64,000 bases of DNA from CAZVRZ01 sp964629965 (GTDB lineage Bacteria > Chloroflexota > Anaerolineae > Anaerolineales > UBA4823), in assembly GCA_964629965.1 (NCBI GenBank), contig CAZVRZ010000007.1, positions 1 through 64,000 on the forward strand. Direction: 5' to 3'. The notes under the pieces were generated by a model. The model did not search any database and was not told the DNA's origin. It saw only the letters and a list, made by a program, of their open reading frames with translations. Below are positions 1 to 8,137 of this stretch, one piece after another; position 1 is the stretch's first letter; every line of letters begins with the position of its first letter. A program made the position numbers and the translations under genes.

Positions 1-67
1 TTTCGGCTTCTTGGCTGGGTTGATTTTAATCTCTTCTACTGCTTCGAAATCCCAAAACAAAAACACG

Positions 68-96
68 TTGACTTTAACTGTAATCGCGCTTATACT
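68..96 (+). promoter_or_regulatory. sigma-70-like promoter upstream of the SWIM gene
   Basis: TTGACT at 68-73 and TATACT at 91-96 are separated by exactly 17 bp, so transcription should start near 103. A hairpin terminator (153-190) lies before the next gene at 220, so this promoter makes a leader or small RNA of about 80 nt unless read-through occurs. The rest of 1-219 holds no gene I can support. An open frame ending at 98-100 could be the tail of a hydrophobic protein that starts outside the window, but the promoter lies inside it. Confidence 0.5.
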
Positions 97-152
97 CTAA
101 TTACCTTGAGCACATTCGTTTGCAATCACTTTGCAGATCAATTGAAAGCCCT

Positions 153-190
153 TAGGCACGCGCCTTCTGTCGCGTGCCTATTATTTTATA
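153..190 (+). terminator. hairpin terminator or attenuator
   Basis: A perfect 10-bp stem (taggcacgcg at 153-162 pairs with 171-180) has an 8-nt loop and is followed by TTATTTTATAT. It lies between the promoter at 68-96 and the SWIM gene at 220. It either ends an upstream transcript or attenuates the SWIM gene. Confidence 0.7.
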
Positions 191-219
191 TCCCTAAAAC
201 GAAAGGAGAACTGTAAAAA

Positions 220-468
220 ATGGATTATGGCTTGATCCGGAAGATTGAAAAAGCGAAGCGTTATGCAGAGCAGCGCGATCGCATCCATATAAATGCTCTT
301 AAGGTTACTTTCGCTGGGGACAACAACCCACATATTGTTCACTTTGATAACAATACCTGGCAGTGCGACTGTGAGTTTTTCCAGACTCGCGGTCGTTGTA
401 GCCATACCATGGCCTTGGAAATCATCCTTGAAGGTATGATTCCAGAGCCCATTGCTCCAGGGAACTGA
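220..468 (+). CDS. small SWIM zinc-finger protein
   Basis: This 82-residue protein has a SWIM-type zinc site, Cys-x-Cys followed by Cys-x-His (CDCEFFQTRGRCSH, about residues 49-62). The N-terminal half is basic and helical. SWIM domains occur in MuDR transposases, SWI2/SNF2 helicases and stand-alone prokaryotic proteins, where they are thought to bind DNA or protein. Nothing else is fused here, so the domain stands alone. AAAGGAGAACT lies just before the ATG and fixes the start. The motif is directly seen. The cellular role is unknown. It is a single gene with its own promoter and terminators on both sides. Confidence 0.8.
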   Translation: MDYGLIRKIEKAKRYAEQRDRIHINALKVTFAGDNNPHIVHFDNNTWQCDCEFFQTRGRCSHTMALEIILEGMIPEPIAPGN

Positions 469-490
469 ACATCCCTATGTTAATCTGACT

Positions 491-526
491 GGGTCCTGGG
501 AATCACCTCCAGGGCCCTTGTTTTTT
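491..526 (+). terminator. rho-independent terminator after the SWIM gene
   Basis: GGGTCCTGG pairs with CCAGGGCCC (one G-U pair) and is followed by TTGTTTTTT. It ends the SWIM transcript and touches the 3' end of the convergent ABC-2 permease gene. Confidence 0.8.
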
Positions 527-1316
527 AGCTGGAAGCGCTATTGTAGCGGCGCAGTGCCACGCGGAAAAGCAGCGAGGCGCCCAACGCGAGCGCCATTGCA
601 AAGACCAGGCTGCCTGCTAATGCCGCCGGGCTGATCTGCCCGGTCAATGCTTGTACCGGTACGGTGGTGATCAAACCCACGGGCACCACCCAGGTCAATA
701 CCAGGCGCAGCCAGCCAGGGTATAACCCGATCGGGTAACGTGCCATTTGGAAAATGCCATCGAAGATCCAGGTGAAGAGCACACCGGGACTCCAAAAGAC
801 CAGGGCAGTAAAGGCCAGCAGGATGGCATATAGGATTATGATGCCAGCGCCGAGAGCCAACAGGAACGCCAAAAACCGAATTGCTGTCAGAGCGTGTTCC
901 ATTTGCAGCGCTGCTGCCACGAGAACGCCCAGGCCAAACAATAAGTCGAGCAGCGAAAAGATGCGCCAGCGGCGCAAGCTGGCCATGAATTGAATGTTCA
1001 CCGGGCGCAGTAGAGTAAAATCTAGTGTACCTTGCCATACTTCGCCGTCCATGCCTGCCAATGCATCCAGGCTGGGGCCAATGAACAGATTGCGCAAGGC
1101 AGATGCAATCAGGTAGATGCCCAGCAGAGCCAGCGTTTCGGCAAAACCCCAACCACGTATGGACTGTACCTGGTTGAAAAGCACCATAACTCCCAGGATG
1201 CCGCTTGCCAGGTTAAGCAGCGAGTATAACAGGTTGATCCAGAAGTTAGCGCTGTAAGCAGCTTCTTCCTGGATGGAGGCGCGGATAAAGTGACTGGTCA
1301 GGCGTACATAACGCAT
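525..1316 (-). CDS. ABC-2 type exporter permease (COG3694/DUF990-like)
   Basis: This 263-residue protein has six predicted membrane segments (about 22-50, 60-80, 115-140, 143-170, 200-220, 228-250). It is of the ABC-2 class that pairs with an ABC ATPase and a second permease of unlike sequence. An N-terminal amphipathic stretch (MRYVRLTSHFIRASIQEE) precedes the first membrane helix, as is usual in this family. It is the last of three co-oriented genes, 4 bp after the preceding permease, so the three form one exporter. The substrate is unknown. In other bacteria such sets are implicated in export of antibiotics, polysaccharide or lipid-like compounds. Confidence 0.85.
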   Translation of the reverse strand: MRYVRLTSHFIRASIQEEAAYSANFWINLLYSLLNLASGILGVMVLFNQVQSIRGWGFAETLALLGIYLIASALRNLFIGPSLDALAGMDGEVWQGTLDFTLLRPVNIQFMASLRRWRIFSLLDLLFGLGVLVAAALQMEHALTAIRFLAFLLALGAGIIILYAILLAFTALVFWSPGVLFTWIFDGIFQMARYPIGLYPGWLRLVLTWVVPVGLITTVPVQALTGQISPAALAGSLVFAMALALGASLLFRVALRRYNSASS

Positions 1317-1320
1317 TCTT

Positions 1321-2115
1321 CTACCCTCCTACAGCCGCATAACGGCGCGAGCCCAACTTCCAGGCCAACGCCGAAAGTGTTAGGGCGATTATCAGCCAGA
1401 AAATTTGTATTGAAAACCCTGATAGCATATCGCTGCCGGTAACCTGGCCCATTAGCACTTCCACCGGAAAGCCAACCATATAGCGAAAAGGGAGTGCCAC
1501 TGCTGCCAGCCGCAACATGCCGGGCAGCAGTGCAACGGGCGCCACCTGGCCTGCCAGCAGGAAAATGAGAGTGTCTTGCAAGCCGAGCAACGCATCGGCT
1601 CTGGTTGCCCAAAAAGCAAGCAAAGCCAGTGCATATCCCCAAAAGAATCGCAGCAGCCAGGCCAGGAACAGGGCAGGAATGAAAGCCGCTACGGACCCCG
1701 GCGTGAAATGCCACTCGGGGCGGAGAACCAGTGCTAATACGATCACTATCGGTACATCGAAAACCAAATAGACCACTTTGCCTGCAATTTCAGAAGATAA
1801 GGTATCGTAAATAGGGGGCAGCGGTCTCAGCAATAAGAAATTCATCTGACCGTAGCGGATCAGATCACCCACGGTCCAGTTGGATTGTGAATAGGTCAGT
1901 TGGTTGACCAGGATCAGGATCAAATAATAAGCCACAAATTGGCCGCGGTTCATTCCTCCCACAGGATGATCGGCCGCTGCTGTAGACCATACCAATAAGT
2001 AAATCAGGGGAGGAATCATCCAGCCGAATGCCAGGATGAAAAAGAAGCCACGATGCTGCAGCCAGGAAGTCCAGGTTGCTTTTACCAGTGCGATCCCGCC
2101 GCGGTGTATGTTCAT
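1321..2115 (-). CDS. ABC-2 type exporter permease (COG4587-like)
   Basis: This 264-residue polytopic membrane protein is the second permease of the exporter. It has six hydrophobic segments and a conserved central cytoplasmic stretch, YGQMNFLLLRPLPPIYDTL, that resembles the 'LLRPL' signature shared by ABC-2 permease pairs (the partner has LDFTLLRPVN). The start codon overlaps the end of the ATPase gene by 4 bp (2112-2115), so the two are translationally coupled. The complex is probably a heterodimer of the two permeases with an ATPase dimer. The substrate cannot be told from sequence. Confidence 0.85.
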   Translation of the reverse strand: MNIHRGGIALVKATWTSWLQHRGFFFILAFGWMIPPLIYLLVWSTAAADHPVGGMNRGQFVAYYLILILVNQLTYSQSNWTVGDLIRYGQMNFLLLRPLPPIYDTLSSEIAGKVVYLVFDVPIVIVLALVLRPEWHFTPGSVAAFIPALFLAWLLRFFWGYALALLAFWATRADALLGLQDTLIFLLAGQVAPVALLPGMLRLAAVALPFRYMVGFPVEVLMGQVTGSDMLSGFSIQIFWLIIALTLSALAWKLGSRRYAAVGG

Positions 2116-3107
2116 AGATTTGCCTCCTGGTAAATCTGGTCGATCACGGCTTCTATCGGTGGGTCTTCGATGGTCAGATCGACCACTGGCAAGGTTTGCA
2201 ACATCTGAGTAGTAACGGCGGCAGCCTGGGAGCGCGCTACCCGCAGCGCTAATCGATTAGGGGAGCTCTCGATCACTTCGATGCCAGGGGGGATATTGGG
2301 GGCTTTGGCGTTTTCATTTTCGCTGCGGTAGGTTAGCTGGATCAATTTGAAAGGGGCCAACCTTTGGGCCAGGTTGTTCAGCTCGCCATCATAGAGCAGC
2401 TGCCCGTGGTGGATCAAGATGACGCGCGGGCAAAGCGCCATCACGTCTGCCATATAATGGCTGGTCAGGATCACGGTTACGCCGCGGCGGTGCACATATT
2501 CAAGTAAGAAACGCCGCAGACGGATCTGCATCGAGACATCCAACCCCAGCGTGGGTTCATCCAGGAAAAGGATATCGGGTTGGTGCAGCAGCCCGGCGAC
2601 CAATTCGCATTTCATGCGTTCGCCCAGGGAAAGGTTACGAACCGGGCGGTTGAGCAAATCGGCCATATCCAATAATGCTACCAACTCATCCAGCGATTGG
2701 CGGTACTGCGTGGCAGACAGGTTGTATATCTCACCCAAGACCCGGAAAGTATCTAAAGGTGGAATATCCCACAACATCTGGCTTTTGTTCCCCAGCACCA
2801 TGCTGATGCGACGCAGAAAGGTAGGCTTGCGGTCGCCTGGTATCTGTCCCAAGATCTGGATCTGCCCGCTCGTGGGGCGCAGCAAACCGCATAACATCTT
2901 AAGTGTGGTGGTTTTACCGGCACCGTTAGGGCCAATAAAGCCCACCATTTCGCCTGCTTCGATAGCAAAGTTGATCTCTCGTACTGCCGGTACATCCCGG
3001 TAAGTGCGCCGCGCCAGGCTTTGTAGAGCAGCTTTCAAGCCGGGCGCCCGCTCGGGAACGCGATACGTTTTGGTCAGATTTTTGACATCAATGATCGAAT
3101 CCGTCAT
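2112..3107 (-). CDS. ABC exporter ATPase (COG4586-like)
   Basis: This is the ATP-binding subunit of the ABC-2 exporter. It carries Walker A GPNGAGKTT, signature LSLGERMK (C-motif variant), Walker B ILFLDEP and the H-loop region LTSHYM. The N-terminal extension (KNLTKTYRVPERAPGLKAALQSL) and a C-terminal domain of about 80 residues after the nucleotide fold are typical of this subfamily. I chose the ATG at 3107 because AGAGG lies 6 nt upstream. A longer frame to 3173 exists but has no ribosome site. It is the first gene of the operon and overlaps the next by 4 bp. Confidence 0.88.
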   Translation of the reverse strand: MTDSIIDVKNLTKTYRVPERAPGLKAALQSLARRTYRDVPAVREINFAIEAGEMVGFIGPNGAGKTTTLKMLCGLLRPTSGQIQILGQIPGDRKPTFLRRISMVLGNKSQMLWDIPPLDTFRVLGEIYNLSATQYRQSLDELVALLDMADLLNRPVRNLSLGERMKCELVAGLLHQPDILFLDEPTLGLDVSMQIRLRRFLLEYVHRRGVTVILTSHYMADVMALCPRVILIHHGQLLYDGELNNLAQRLAPFKLIQLTYRSENENAKAPNIPPGIEVIESSPNRLALRVARSQAAAVTTQMLQTLPVVDLTIEDPPIEAVIDQIYQEANL

Positions 3108-3270
3108 AAGCAGCCTCTCAGACATAAATTGGAGCGTTGGTATTTCCAAATACCTGGCACTCTGTTTGTTCAATATAATTATATGACCCTGGTGGATAAT
3201 GGGAGGGTAGGGATGCGTTTTCTGGTAAAAGGTGAATGGGATATAAAGCTTATGATCCGATGCTTATAAC

Positions 3271-3303
3271 AAGAATGTCCAGCCGCTTTCGCGCTGGACA
3301 TTC
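3271..3303 (-). terminator. hairpin terminator after the small protein gene
   Basis: An 11-bp perfect stem (3273-3283 with 3293-3303) has a 9-nt loop. On the minus strand it is followed by TTGTTAT. The stretch 3108-3270 holds no gene I can support. Confidence 0.6.
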
Positions 3304-3326
3304 TCATAAAGAAGGCTTAATTGTTA

Positions 3327-3551
3327 TTACTTGATCTGCTTGTTGATTTCTGCCAGGATAGCATCAGCCTTTTCCTTGGTCAGGCCAAACTGGGCGGCCT
3401 GCGGCAGCGCCAGAAGGTTATTCAGAGTCATACCTCTGACCATAGCGACCATTGGATTGGATGAAACGCCAGGCACATATTGATCTAGAACGGCTTTGGC
3501 TTGCGGATCGTCCAAGATCTGACCAAGTGTGGTATCGAGTGTAATTGCCAT
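3327..3551 (-). CDS. small helical protein resembling a C-terminal hydrolase module
   Basis: A 74-residue soluble protein. Two conserved-looking blocks, TTLGQILDDPQAKAVLDQYVP and MTLNNLLALPQAAQF, are followed by a helix. From memory, this 'T-L..IL..P.A..VL..Y.P ... MTL..L' pattern resembles a domain found at the C terminus of some secreted glycoside hydrolases and as free-standing small proteins; that match is not verified. The start has AGGAGG a few bases upstream. It is probably its own transcript, ended by the hairpin at 3271-3303. Function is unknown. Confidence 0.7.
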   Translation of the reverse strand: MAITLDTTLGQILDDPQAKAVLDQYVPGVSSNPMVAMVRGMTLNNLLALPQAAQFGLTKEKADAILAEINKQIK

Positions 3552-3639
3552 TAAATCCTCCTAAATGTTATTGTTTGAGTAAATACTTCTTTGACCTTCT
3601 ATGGTTGATTCTACCATGATATTGGCAGGTCTGATTTGT

Positions 3640-4533
3640 TTATTCCTTATCTTTCTCCTCTTCATCGGAATCGCCGCCTTCCATGCGATCGGCGGTGCCC
3701 TGGAATAACTCCCAGCCCTGGCTGAGAATGACCACCTGTGCAGCTAACAGCCAGGCAAAAAATAACGTGAGCACAATGGCCACTCCGTTTAGGATATTTG
3801 TGAGATTGCCCTGGATGTTCGTGAGGGTTGCTCTCAAATCATCCATGGATGTTCGTGATTTACCAAGCATGGTCTGGTATGCAGATAAGCTTTGGGAGAT
3901 TGCTGCCACGCTTTCTGACATGGTGACTAAATCATCTTTGACGGTGATTAGTTTGTCGTCGAGGTCACTCATATCGGATGACATTTTGGTGAAAGTACCG
4001 GGTAGAGTTTCCAGTTCAGATGCCATGGCTCCCAAGGAATCGGCCAGAGGAATTTCTGGATTGTAGTCTTGTTCAGGCAGCTGCACCATACTACCGATCA
4101 GTGGTGTGGCACTCAAGACAACGCGGAAGTTCTCTAAAGATTTGATGGCACTATCCAGCACAACAGCGGCTTGCTGAGCAGTGACAAGTGAATCTGTGGT
4201 CGATTGCAAAGTGGATGGTAGGGTATCAGTCATGATTACGTTGAGTTGATTGATCACCGGTAAGGTGTCTTCCAGCGATGCTGCGCTCGTTCCTAACATG
4301 TTCGAGAGAGCATCAACGCCATCGATGGCGGCAGTCATTGCCTCATCTGCCACCACCATTGCGTCTTGGCTGGTTGTGACACTGGTGTTTAGCGTTGCAA
4401 AAGTTGAGTTGGAATAAGCCTCCACGGTGGGCTTCGCAACCCAGGTCATAACCAATCCAGCCAGGCTAATCACAAGGCCCAAAATACCGGCTATCATGAC
4501 CAAAATTCCAAGAACGCGACGAATGATACTCAT
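3640..4533 (-). CDS. two-helix membrane protein with a long extracytoplasmic coiled coil
   Basis: A 297-residue protein. One transmembrane helix lies near the N terminus (about 8-30) and one near the C terminus (about 245-270). Between them are about 200 residues rich in Ser, Thr, Met, Asp and Leu with heptad-like spacing. The C-terminal tail is very acidic (GGDSDEEEKDKE). The layout resembles methyl-accepting or septum-type scaffold proteins, but no signalling domain is present. GGAGG lies 5 nt before the ATG. I do not recognise the family. Confidence 0.72.
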   Translation of the reverse strand: MSIIRRVLGILVMIAGILGLVISLAGLVMTWVAKPTVEAYSNSTFATLNTSVTTSQDAMVVADEAMTAAIDGVDALSNMLGTSAASLEDTLPVINQLNVIMTDTLPSTLQSTTDSLVTAQQAAVVLDSAIKSLENFRVVLSATPLIGSMVQLPEQDYNPEIPLADSLGAMASELETLPGTFTKMSSDMSDLDDKLITVKDDLVTMSESVAAISQSLSAYQTMLGKSRTSMDDLRATLTNIQGNLTNILNGVAIVLTLFFAWLLAAQVVILSQGWELFQGTADRMEGGDSDEEEKDKE

Positions 4534-4658
4534 ATTACCTCCATACAGTTAATGAATATATAACCCAAGGCGATTATAGTACGATAACTATGTAAAAGAA
4601 AGAGGTCTTGAAAATGCTTGATCGGATGAAAAGTGCATGTTAAGGAGATGTTTGGTTG

Positions 4659-4664
4659 TATAAT
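4659..4664 (+). promoter_or_regulatory. possible -10 element
   Basis: A perfect TATAAT sits 50 bp upstream of the gene at 4715, between divergent genes. No good -35 box sits at the right distance, so it is only a candidate. Confidence 0.35.
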
Positions 4665-4714
4665 CTGCATAATGGTATCCGTATGATCAAATAAAAAAGG
4701 GAGAATCGTTTAAA

Positions 4715-5650
4715 ATGGAGCAAAGTAACCAGGTAAACTTGGCAAATATATTTCGATCGGTTACACAATCTCTTATTGACGATCAGCAAGATCTCAATCA
4801 AGCAGATGAATATAATAAAGATCATGGCAGTAACATGGTAGGGACTTTTCAGATCATTACCCAGGCTTTGGAAGAAAAGCAGGGCAGATCAGATAGCGCC
4901 GCTTTAGCATATGCTGCCAAGAGATTATCCAAGAGTACCACCAGTTCTTCGGGCAAATTGTATGCGCAGGGGCTGACGCAGGCCTCCCAACAGTTCAAGG
5001 GGAAACAAGTTGATTCGCGTTCTGCTATGTCGCTTCTCCAAACGCTGATTGGCGGCGGACAAGCGCCCTCTCGAAATGCAGGCAGCGGCGATATGTTCAG
5101 CACGCTGTTGACAGGAATGGCTCAAGGCGGCGGCGCGCAACCGCAGGCGCAAACATCGGGAACCGGCAACGATGTATTTAGTGCTCTCCAGGGTGGAACG
5201 ACCCAGGGCGACTCGCAGCAGGATTCGGCGGGGGCGGGCGGTGACCTGCTCGGAGCTCTGCTGGGCGGTATGGGCGGAGGCGGCACGCAGCAAGAATCGG
5301 CGGGGGCAGGCGGTGACTTGCTCGGGGCTCTGCTGGGTGGTATGGGCGGAGGCGGCACGCAGCAGGAATCGGCTGGGGCGGGCGGCGATCTGCTTGGGAC
5401 TTTGCTGGGCGGCATGAGCGGAGGCAGCAGCTCGGGGGGTGGATTAAAAGATGGACTTGATGCGGGTGATCTGCTGAAGGCCGGGTTAGCCTATATGCAG
5501 GCAAAACAGCAGGGCGCCAGCAATCTGCAAGCCTTGATCCAGGCTTTTGTCGGTGCGAGTGGGATGGGAAGATCGCCACACCGTGCTCAATCCACCGAGG
5601 TGGTAGTCAATTCCTTTTTACAAGCCCTGGCAGGCGTGAGCGGTAAGTAA
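4715..5650 (+). CDS. repeat protein with DhaL(DAK2)-like ends
   Basis: A 311-residue protein. The N-terminal 90 residues are helical and include DEYNKDHGSNM (about residues 31-41), which resembles the DGDHGTNM metal/phosphate motif of DhaL/DAK2 domains but lacks some of the metal-binding Asp residues. The middle (about 100-250) is Gly/Gln-rich and has three near-identical 24-residue repeats built on GGDLLGALLGG. The last 60 residues (DLLKAGLAYMQAKQQG, then SPHRAQSTEVVVNSFLQAL) look like the closing helices of a DAK2 domain. I infer a helical DAK2-like bundle split by a low-complexity insert. No kinase partner is nearby, so enzyme activity is doubtful. Confidence 0.7.
   Translation: MEQSNQVNLANIFRSVTQSLIDDQQDLNQADEYNKDHGSNMVGTFQIITQALEEKQGRSDSAALAYAAKRLSKSTTSSSGKLYAQGLTQASQQFKGKQVDSRSAMSLLQTLIGGGQAPSRNAGSGDMFSTLLTGMAQGGGAQPQAQTSGTGNDVFSALQGGTTQGDSQQDSAGAGGDLLGALLGGMGGGGTQQESAGAGGDLLGALLGGMGGGGTQQESAGAGGDLLGTLLGGMSGGSSSGGGLKDGLDAGDLLKAGLAYMQAKQQGASNLQALIQAFVGASGMGRSPHRAQSTEVVVNSFLQALAGVSGK
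5225..5440 (+). repeat. three tandem 72-bp in-frame repeats
   Basis: Units begin at 5225, 5297 and 5369 and are each exactly 72 bp (24 codons). Units 1 and 2 are almost identical at DNA level and unit 3 diverges in its last third. A shorter related stretch precedes them. High DNA identity suggests recent slippage or recombination, so copy number may vary between strains. Confidence 0.9.
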
Positions 5651-5719
5651 ATTTCTCGGAAAATGCCACTTATTCCCTTGTGGCATCCATTGCGTTAGGG
5701 AGTCGGATTGGACCGGCAG

Positions 5720-6373
5720 CTAACTTCTTGTTCTCGGGGTGGGAGCCAGGGCGCTCACAGCCTGAAAGAAATCGGTTGCCGATCTTTGACTTATTTTTAT
5801 ATCTATTCGGAGAAACAGGTGGGGCTTATTGGTGCGCAGTGAGAGGCGCAGGATCGTGGCCTGGTAGAGTTGCAAGAAGGCCTGCACTTTGCCGATCAAT
5901 TCCCCTTCTGGATCTTCGCAGGCGATCGACAACTCGCGCGGTCCTGCTAGGGTAGCTAAAGCCGGTTTATCTTCCGCTTTAAGGCGGTTTTCGTATTGGC
6001 GGTCGCCAGGCCGGGCGGCTTCGATGGTTTGTTGTGGCTTGGACTGGAAGGTGACCCACAGAAGCAGCTCATCTCGTTTTCCCTGCAGGCGATAGAAGAT
6101 CCAAAACAATGGATTTTCGCGCGGCGCGAGCAAGTAAACGACTTCTATCCGCCGGAAAGGGGCTGCAGCTTGTTTGATCTCCAATTGTCCTCCGGTAGCC
6201 ATGCCCGGCAGCTTTTCGCCGCTCTTCACATCTCCCCATAGTTTTAGGCCCTCTTGCAGCCATGTGGATATTTGCCTGGCGCGTTGGCGATTGTAAATAT
6301 ACCCGCGAATGTAGCTGATGATCAAAAGTGCACAGATTCCAATCACGATCCATTGACCCAAATCCAATTTCAT
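5720..6373 (-). CDS. membrane-anchored hypothetical protein
   Basis: A 217-residue protein. One N-terminal membrane helix (about 8-24, WIVIGICALLIISYIRGY) is followed by a soluble domain of about 190 residues with alternating strands and helices. The domain faces the cytoplasm by the positive-inside rule (RGYIYNRQRARQ follows the helix). I do not recognise the family. AGGAGACGG lies before the ATG, and this 13-bp stretch is duplicated in tandem just upstream (6375-6400), giving two overlapping ribosome-site copies. The gene ends 70 bp from the convergent repeat-protein gene. Confidence 0.68.
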   Translation of the reverse strand: MKLDLGQWIVIGICALLIISYIRGYIYNRQRARQISTWLQEGLKLWGDVKSGEKLPGMATGGQLEIKQAAAPFRRIEVVYLLAPRENPLFWIFYRLQGKRDELLLWVTFQSKPQQTIEAARPGDRQYENRLKAEDKPALATLAGPRELSIACEDPEGELIGKVQAFLQLYQATILRLSLRTNKPHLFLRIDIKISQRSATDFFQAVSALAPTPRTRS

Positions 6374-6535
6374 GATGCCGTCTCCTGAAACCGTCTCCTG
6401 AATAATTCGAATAAGTTTAGCCGAAAAAAGGAGCTCTGTACAGATGTGATTGACAGATCACTTAAAATCTCTCGATAGGTTAAAATTATTTACACGGATA
6501 AAGTTCGTGACAAGACACAGTTCGTGGAGGTTAAC

Positions 6536-7471
6536 ATGAAGATCGTTGTTATCGGAACCGGGGGCGTCGGCGGGTATTACGGTGGGCTGTTGGCCCAACA
6601 TGGCGAAGATGTGACCTTTGTTGTACGTGGAACCCACCTGGAAGCCATTCGCCAGCGCGGATTGCAGATCAAAAGTGTTCATGGGGATTTCACGGTTACG
6701 CCTGCCAAAGCTACCGGTGATCTTTCCGAGATAGGTGTGATCGATCTGGTACTCTTTTGTGTTAAAACCTACGACACGGAACGCGTCGCTCAGCAGATCA
6801 TCTCGATCGTAGGCCCTGATACGTTATTGGTAAGTTTGCAAAATGGTGTAGATGCTGCAGAACGGATTGGCAATGTGGTCGGGATGAGACATATGCTGGC
6901 CGGTGCTACCTGGATCTCATCGGCGGTCGAGTCGCCGGGCGTGATCAAGCAGGTTTCCCAATTCCGGCGCATTGTCGTCGGCGAATTGGATGGGAGCATT
7001 ACGGAACGCGTCCAGGCAGTTTACCAGGCTTTTCAAAAGACTGGGATCACCACGGAATTATCGGAAAACATTGCCAAAATCCTCTGGACGAAATTTATTT
7101 TTATTTCGGCTGCCAGCAGCCTGGGCTCTTTAACCCGCCTTTCTCTCGGTGAGTATCGTCATATTCCAGAAACACGCCGGCTGATCACAGGTTTAATGCG
7201 AGAAGTGGAAGCGGTTGCCCATGCCTTGGAAGTGGCACTCGATCCCGATGTGGTTGAGAAATCACTGGAATTCATCGACCAGGCTGCTCCCTTTATCAAA
7301 GCATCAATGCAGAATGATGTGGAGACGGGACACTGTTCTGAGCTTGAGTCTTTGATCGGTGTAATTGGACGCAAAGGCCATTTGGCCGGTGTCAACACGC
7401 CCATCGCTGATATGATGTATGCAGCCTTGCTTCCGGTTGAACACAAAGCGTTAATGCAAGCCAACCGCTAA
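6536..7471 (+). CDS. panE: 2-dehydropantoate 2-reductase family protein
   Basis: A 311-residue ketopantoate reductase homologue. It carries an N-terminal NADPH-binding Rossmann motif, GTGGVGGYYGG (residues 7-17), then LVLFCVKTYDTE, SLQNGVDAAERIG and the C-terminal catalytic helices with KILWTKFIFISAASS (the family Lys-x-x-x-Asn/Ser region). The reaction is ketopantoate to pantoate in coenzyme A synthesis. Paralogues of this family with other substrates are common, so the exact substrate is inferred. GGAGG lies 5 nt before the ATG at 6536. A GTG four codons upstream is less likely. It stands alone. Confidence 0.82.
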   Translation: MKIVVIGTGGVGGYYGGLLAQHGEDVTFVVRGTHLEAIRQRGLQIKSVHGDFTVTPAKATGDLSEIGVIDLVLFCVKTYDTERVAQQIISIVGPDTLLVSLQNGVDAAERIGNVVGMRHMLAGATWISSAVESPGVIKQVSQFRRIVVGELDGSITERVQAVYQAFQKTGITTELSENIAKILWTKFIFISAASSLGSLTRLSLGEYRHIPETRRLITGLMREVEAVAHALEVALDPDVVEKSLEFIDQAAPFIKASMQNDVETGHCSELESLIGVIGRKGHLAGVNTPIADMMYAALLPVEHKALMQANR

Positions 7472-7486
7472 CAGCTTCGCTGTATT

Positions 7487-8050
7487 TCAGGCTGGGCGTA
7501 CCCGCCGTACCCACTCGATCAAGGCGACCAGAAAATCACTTAAAAAGCCACGTGCGGTTGCATCGATCAGCATTCCTTCTGCATCAAAAACCTGCTCGGC
7601 ACGGGCAATCAGCACCTCGGGTTTACCCAGTGTTAGTGCGCCCACGTGCGTCAGTATTTGGCGCAAATGCAATTGGGCTCTCAATGTGCCAAAATTGCCC
7701 GTGCTGACGCCCATGATGGCTGCCGGCTTGCCGTTCAAGGGTGGTTGAGGCGGGCGCGAAGCCCAATCGATGGCGTTTTTAAGGACGCTGCTGATCGAGC
7801 TGTTATATTCCGGGGTAGCGATCAAGAGTGCGTCCGACTGTGACAGCCGGGAGCGGAAATCGGCCACTGCTGCCGGTAAAGGTTTCTCAATATCCGGGTT
7901 GAACATTGGTAGGGTGGAAAGATCAAATAGTTCCAATGCCATTTCCGGGGGAGCCATCCCTATTGCTGCCCGTAAGAGCGCAGTATTGTAAGAACCTTTG
8001 CGTAGACTGCCGCTGATACCTAAAACAGGCATGGGATTCAGGTTTGTCAT
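7487..8050 (-). CDS. NADPH-dependent FMN reductase family protein
   Basis: A 187-residue flavodoxin-fold protein of the FMN_red family (azoreductase, chromate reductase, YieF/ArsH-like). Visible motifs are LGISGSLRKGSYNTALL (FMN phosphate loop), LLIATPEYNSSISSVLKNAIDWASR (family signature 'PEYN.S....LKNAIDW') and GVSTGNFGTLRAQLHLR. It reduces FMN, quinones or azo/metal substrates with NADPH. The physiological substrate is not clear. GGAG precedes the chosen ATG at 8050 by about 8 nt. It converges with panE with 15 bp between stops. Confidence 0.85.
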   Translation of the reverse strand: MTNLNPMPVLGISGSLRKGSYNTALLRAAIGMAPPEMALELFDLSTLPMFNPDIEKPLPAAVADFRSRLSQSDALLIATPEYNSSISSVLKNAIDWASRPPQPPLNGKPAAIMGVSTGNFGTLRAQLHLRQILTHVGALTLGKPEVLIARAEQVFDAEGMLIDATARGFLSDFLVALIEWVRRVRPA

Positions 8051-8137
8051 CAGAATCACTCCGATTTTATTTTAAACGCTAGCCTGCCAAAAAGCTCGGA
8101 TAACATAGAGAAACGTTTAGGATTCCACAACCACGCT

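Noticed and set aside
2..100. Open frame at the left edge ending at 98-100
   Set aside because: Hydrophobic, but a promoter (68-96) lies inside it, and too little is visible to call a gene.
5122..5579. Several overlapping open frames in the repeat region
   Set aside because: They arise from the 72-bp GC-rich repeats read in other frames.
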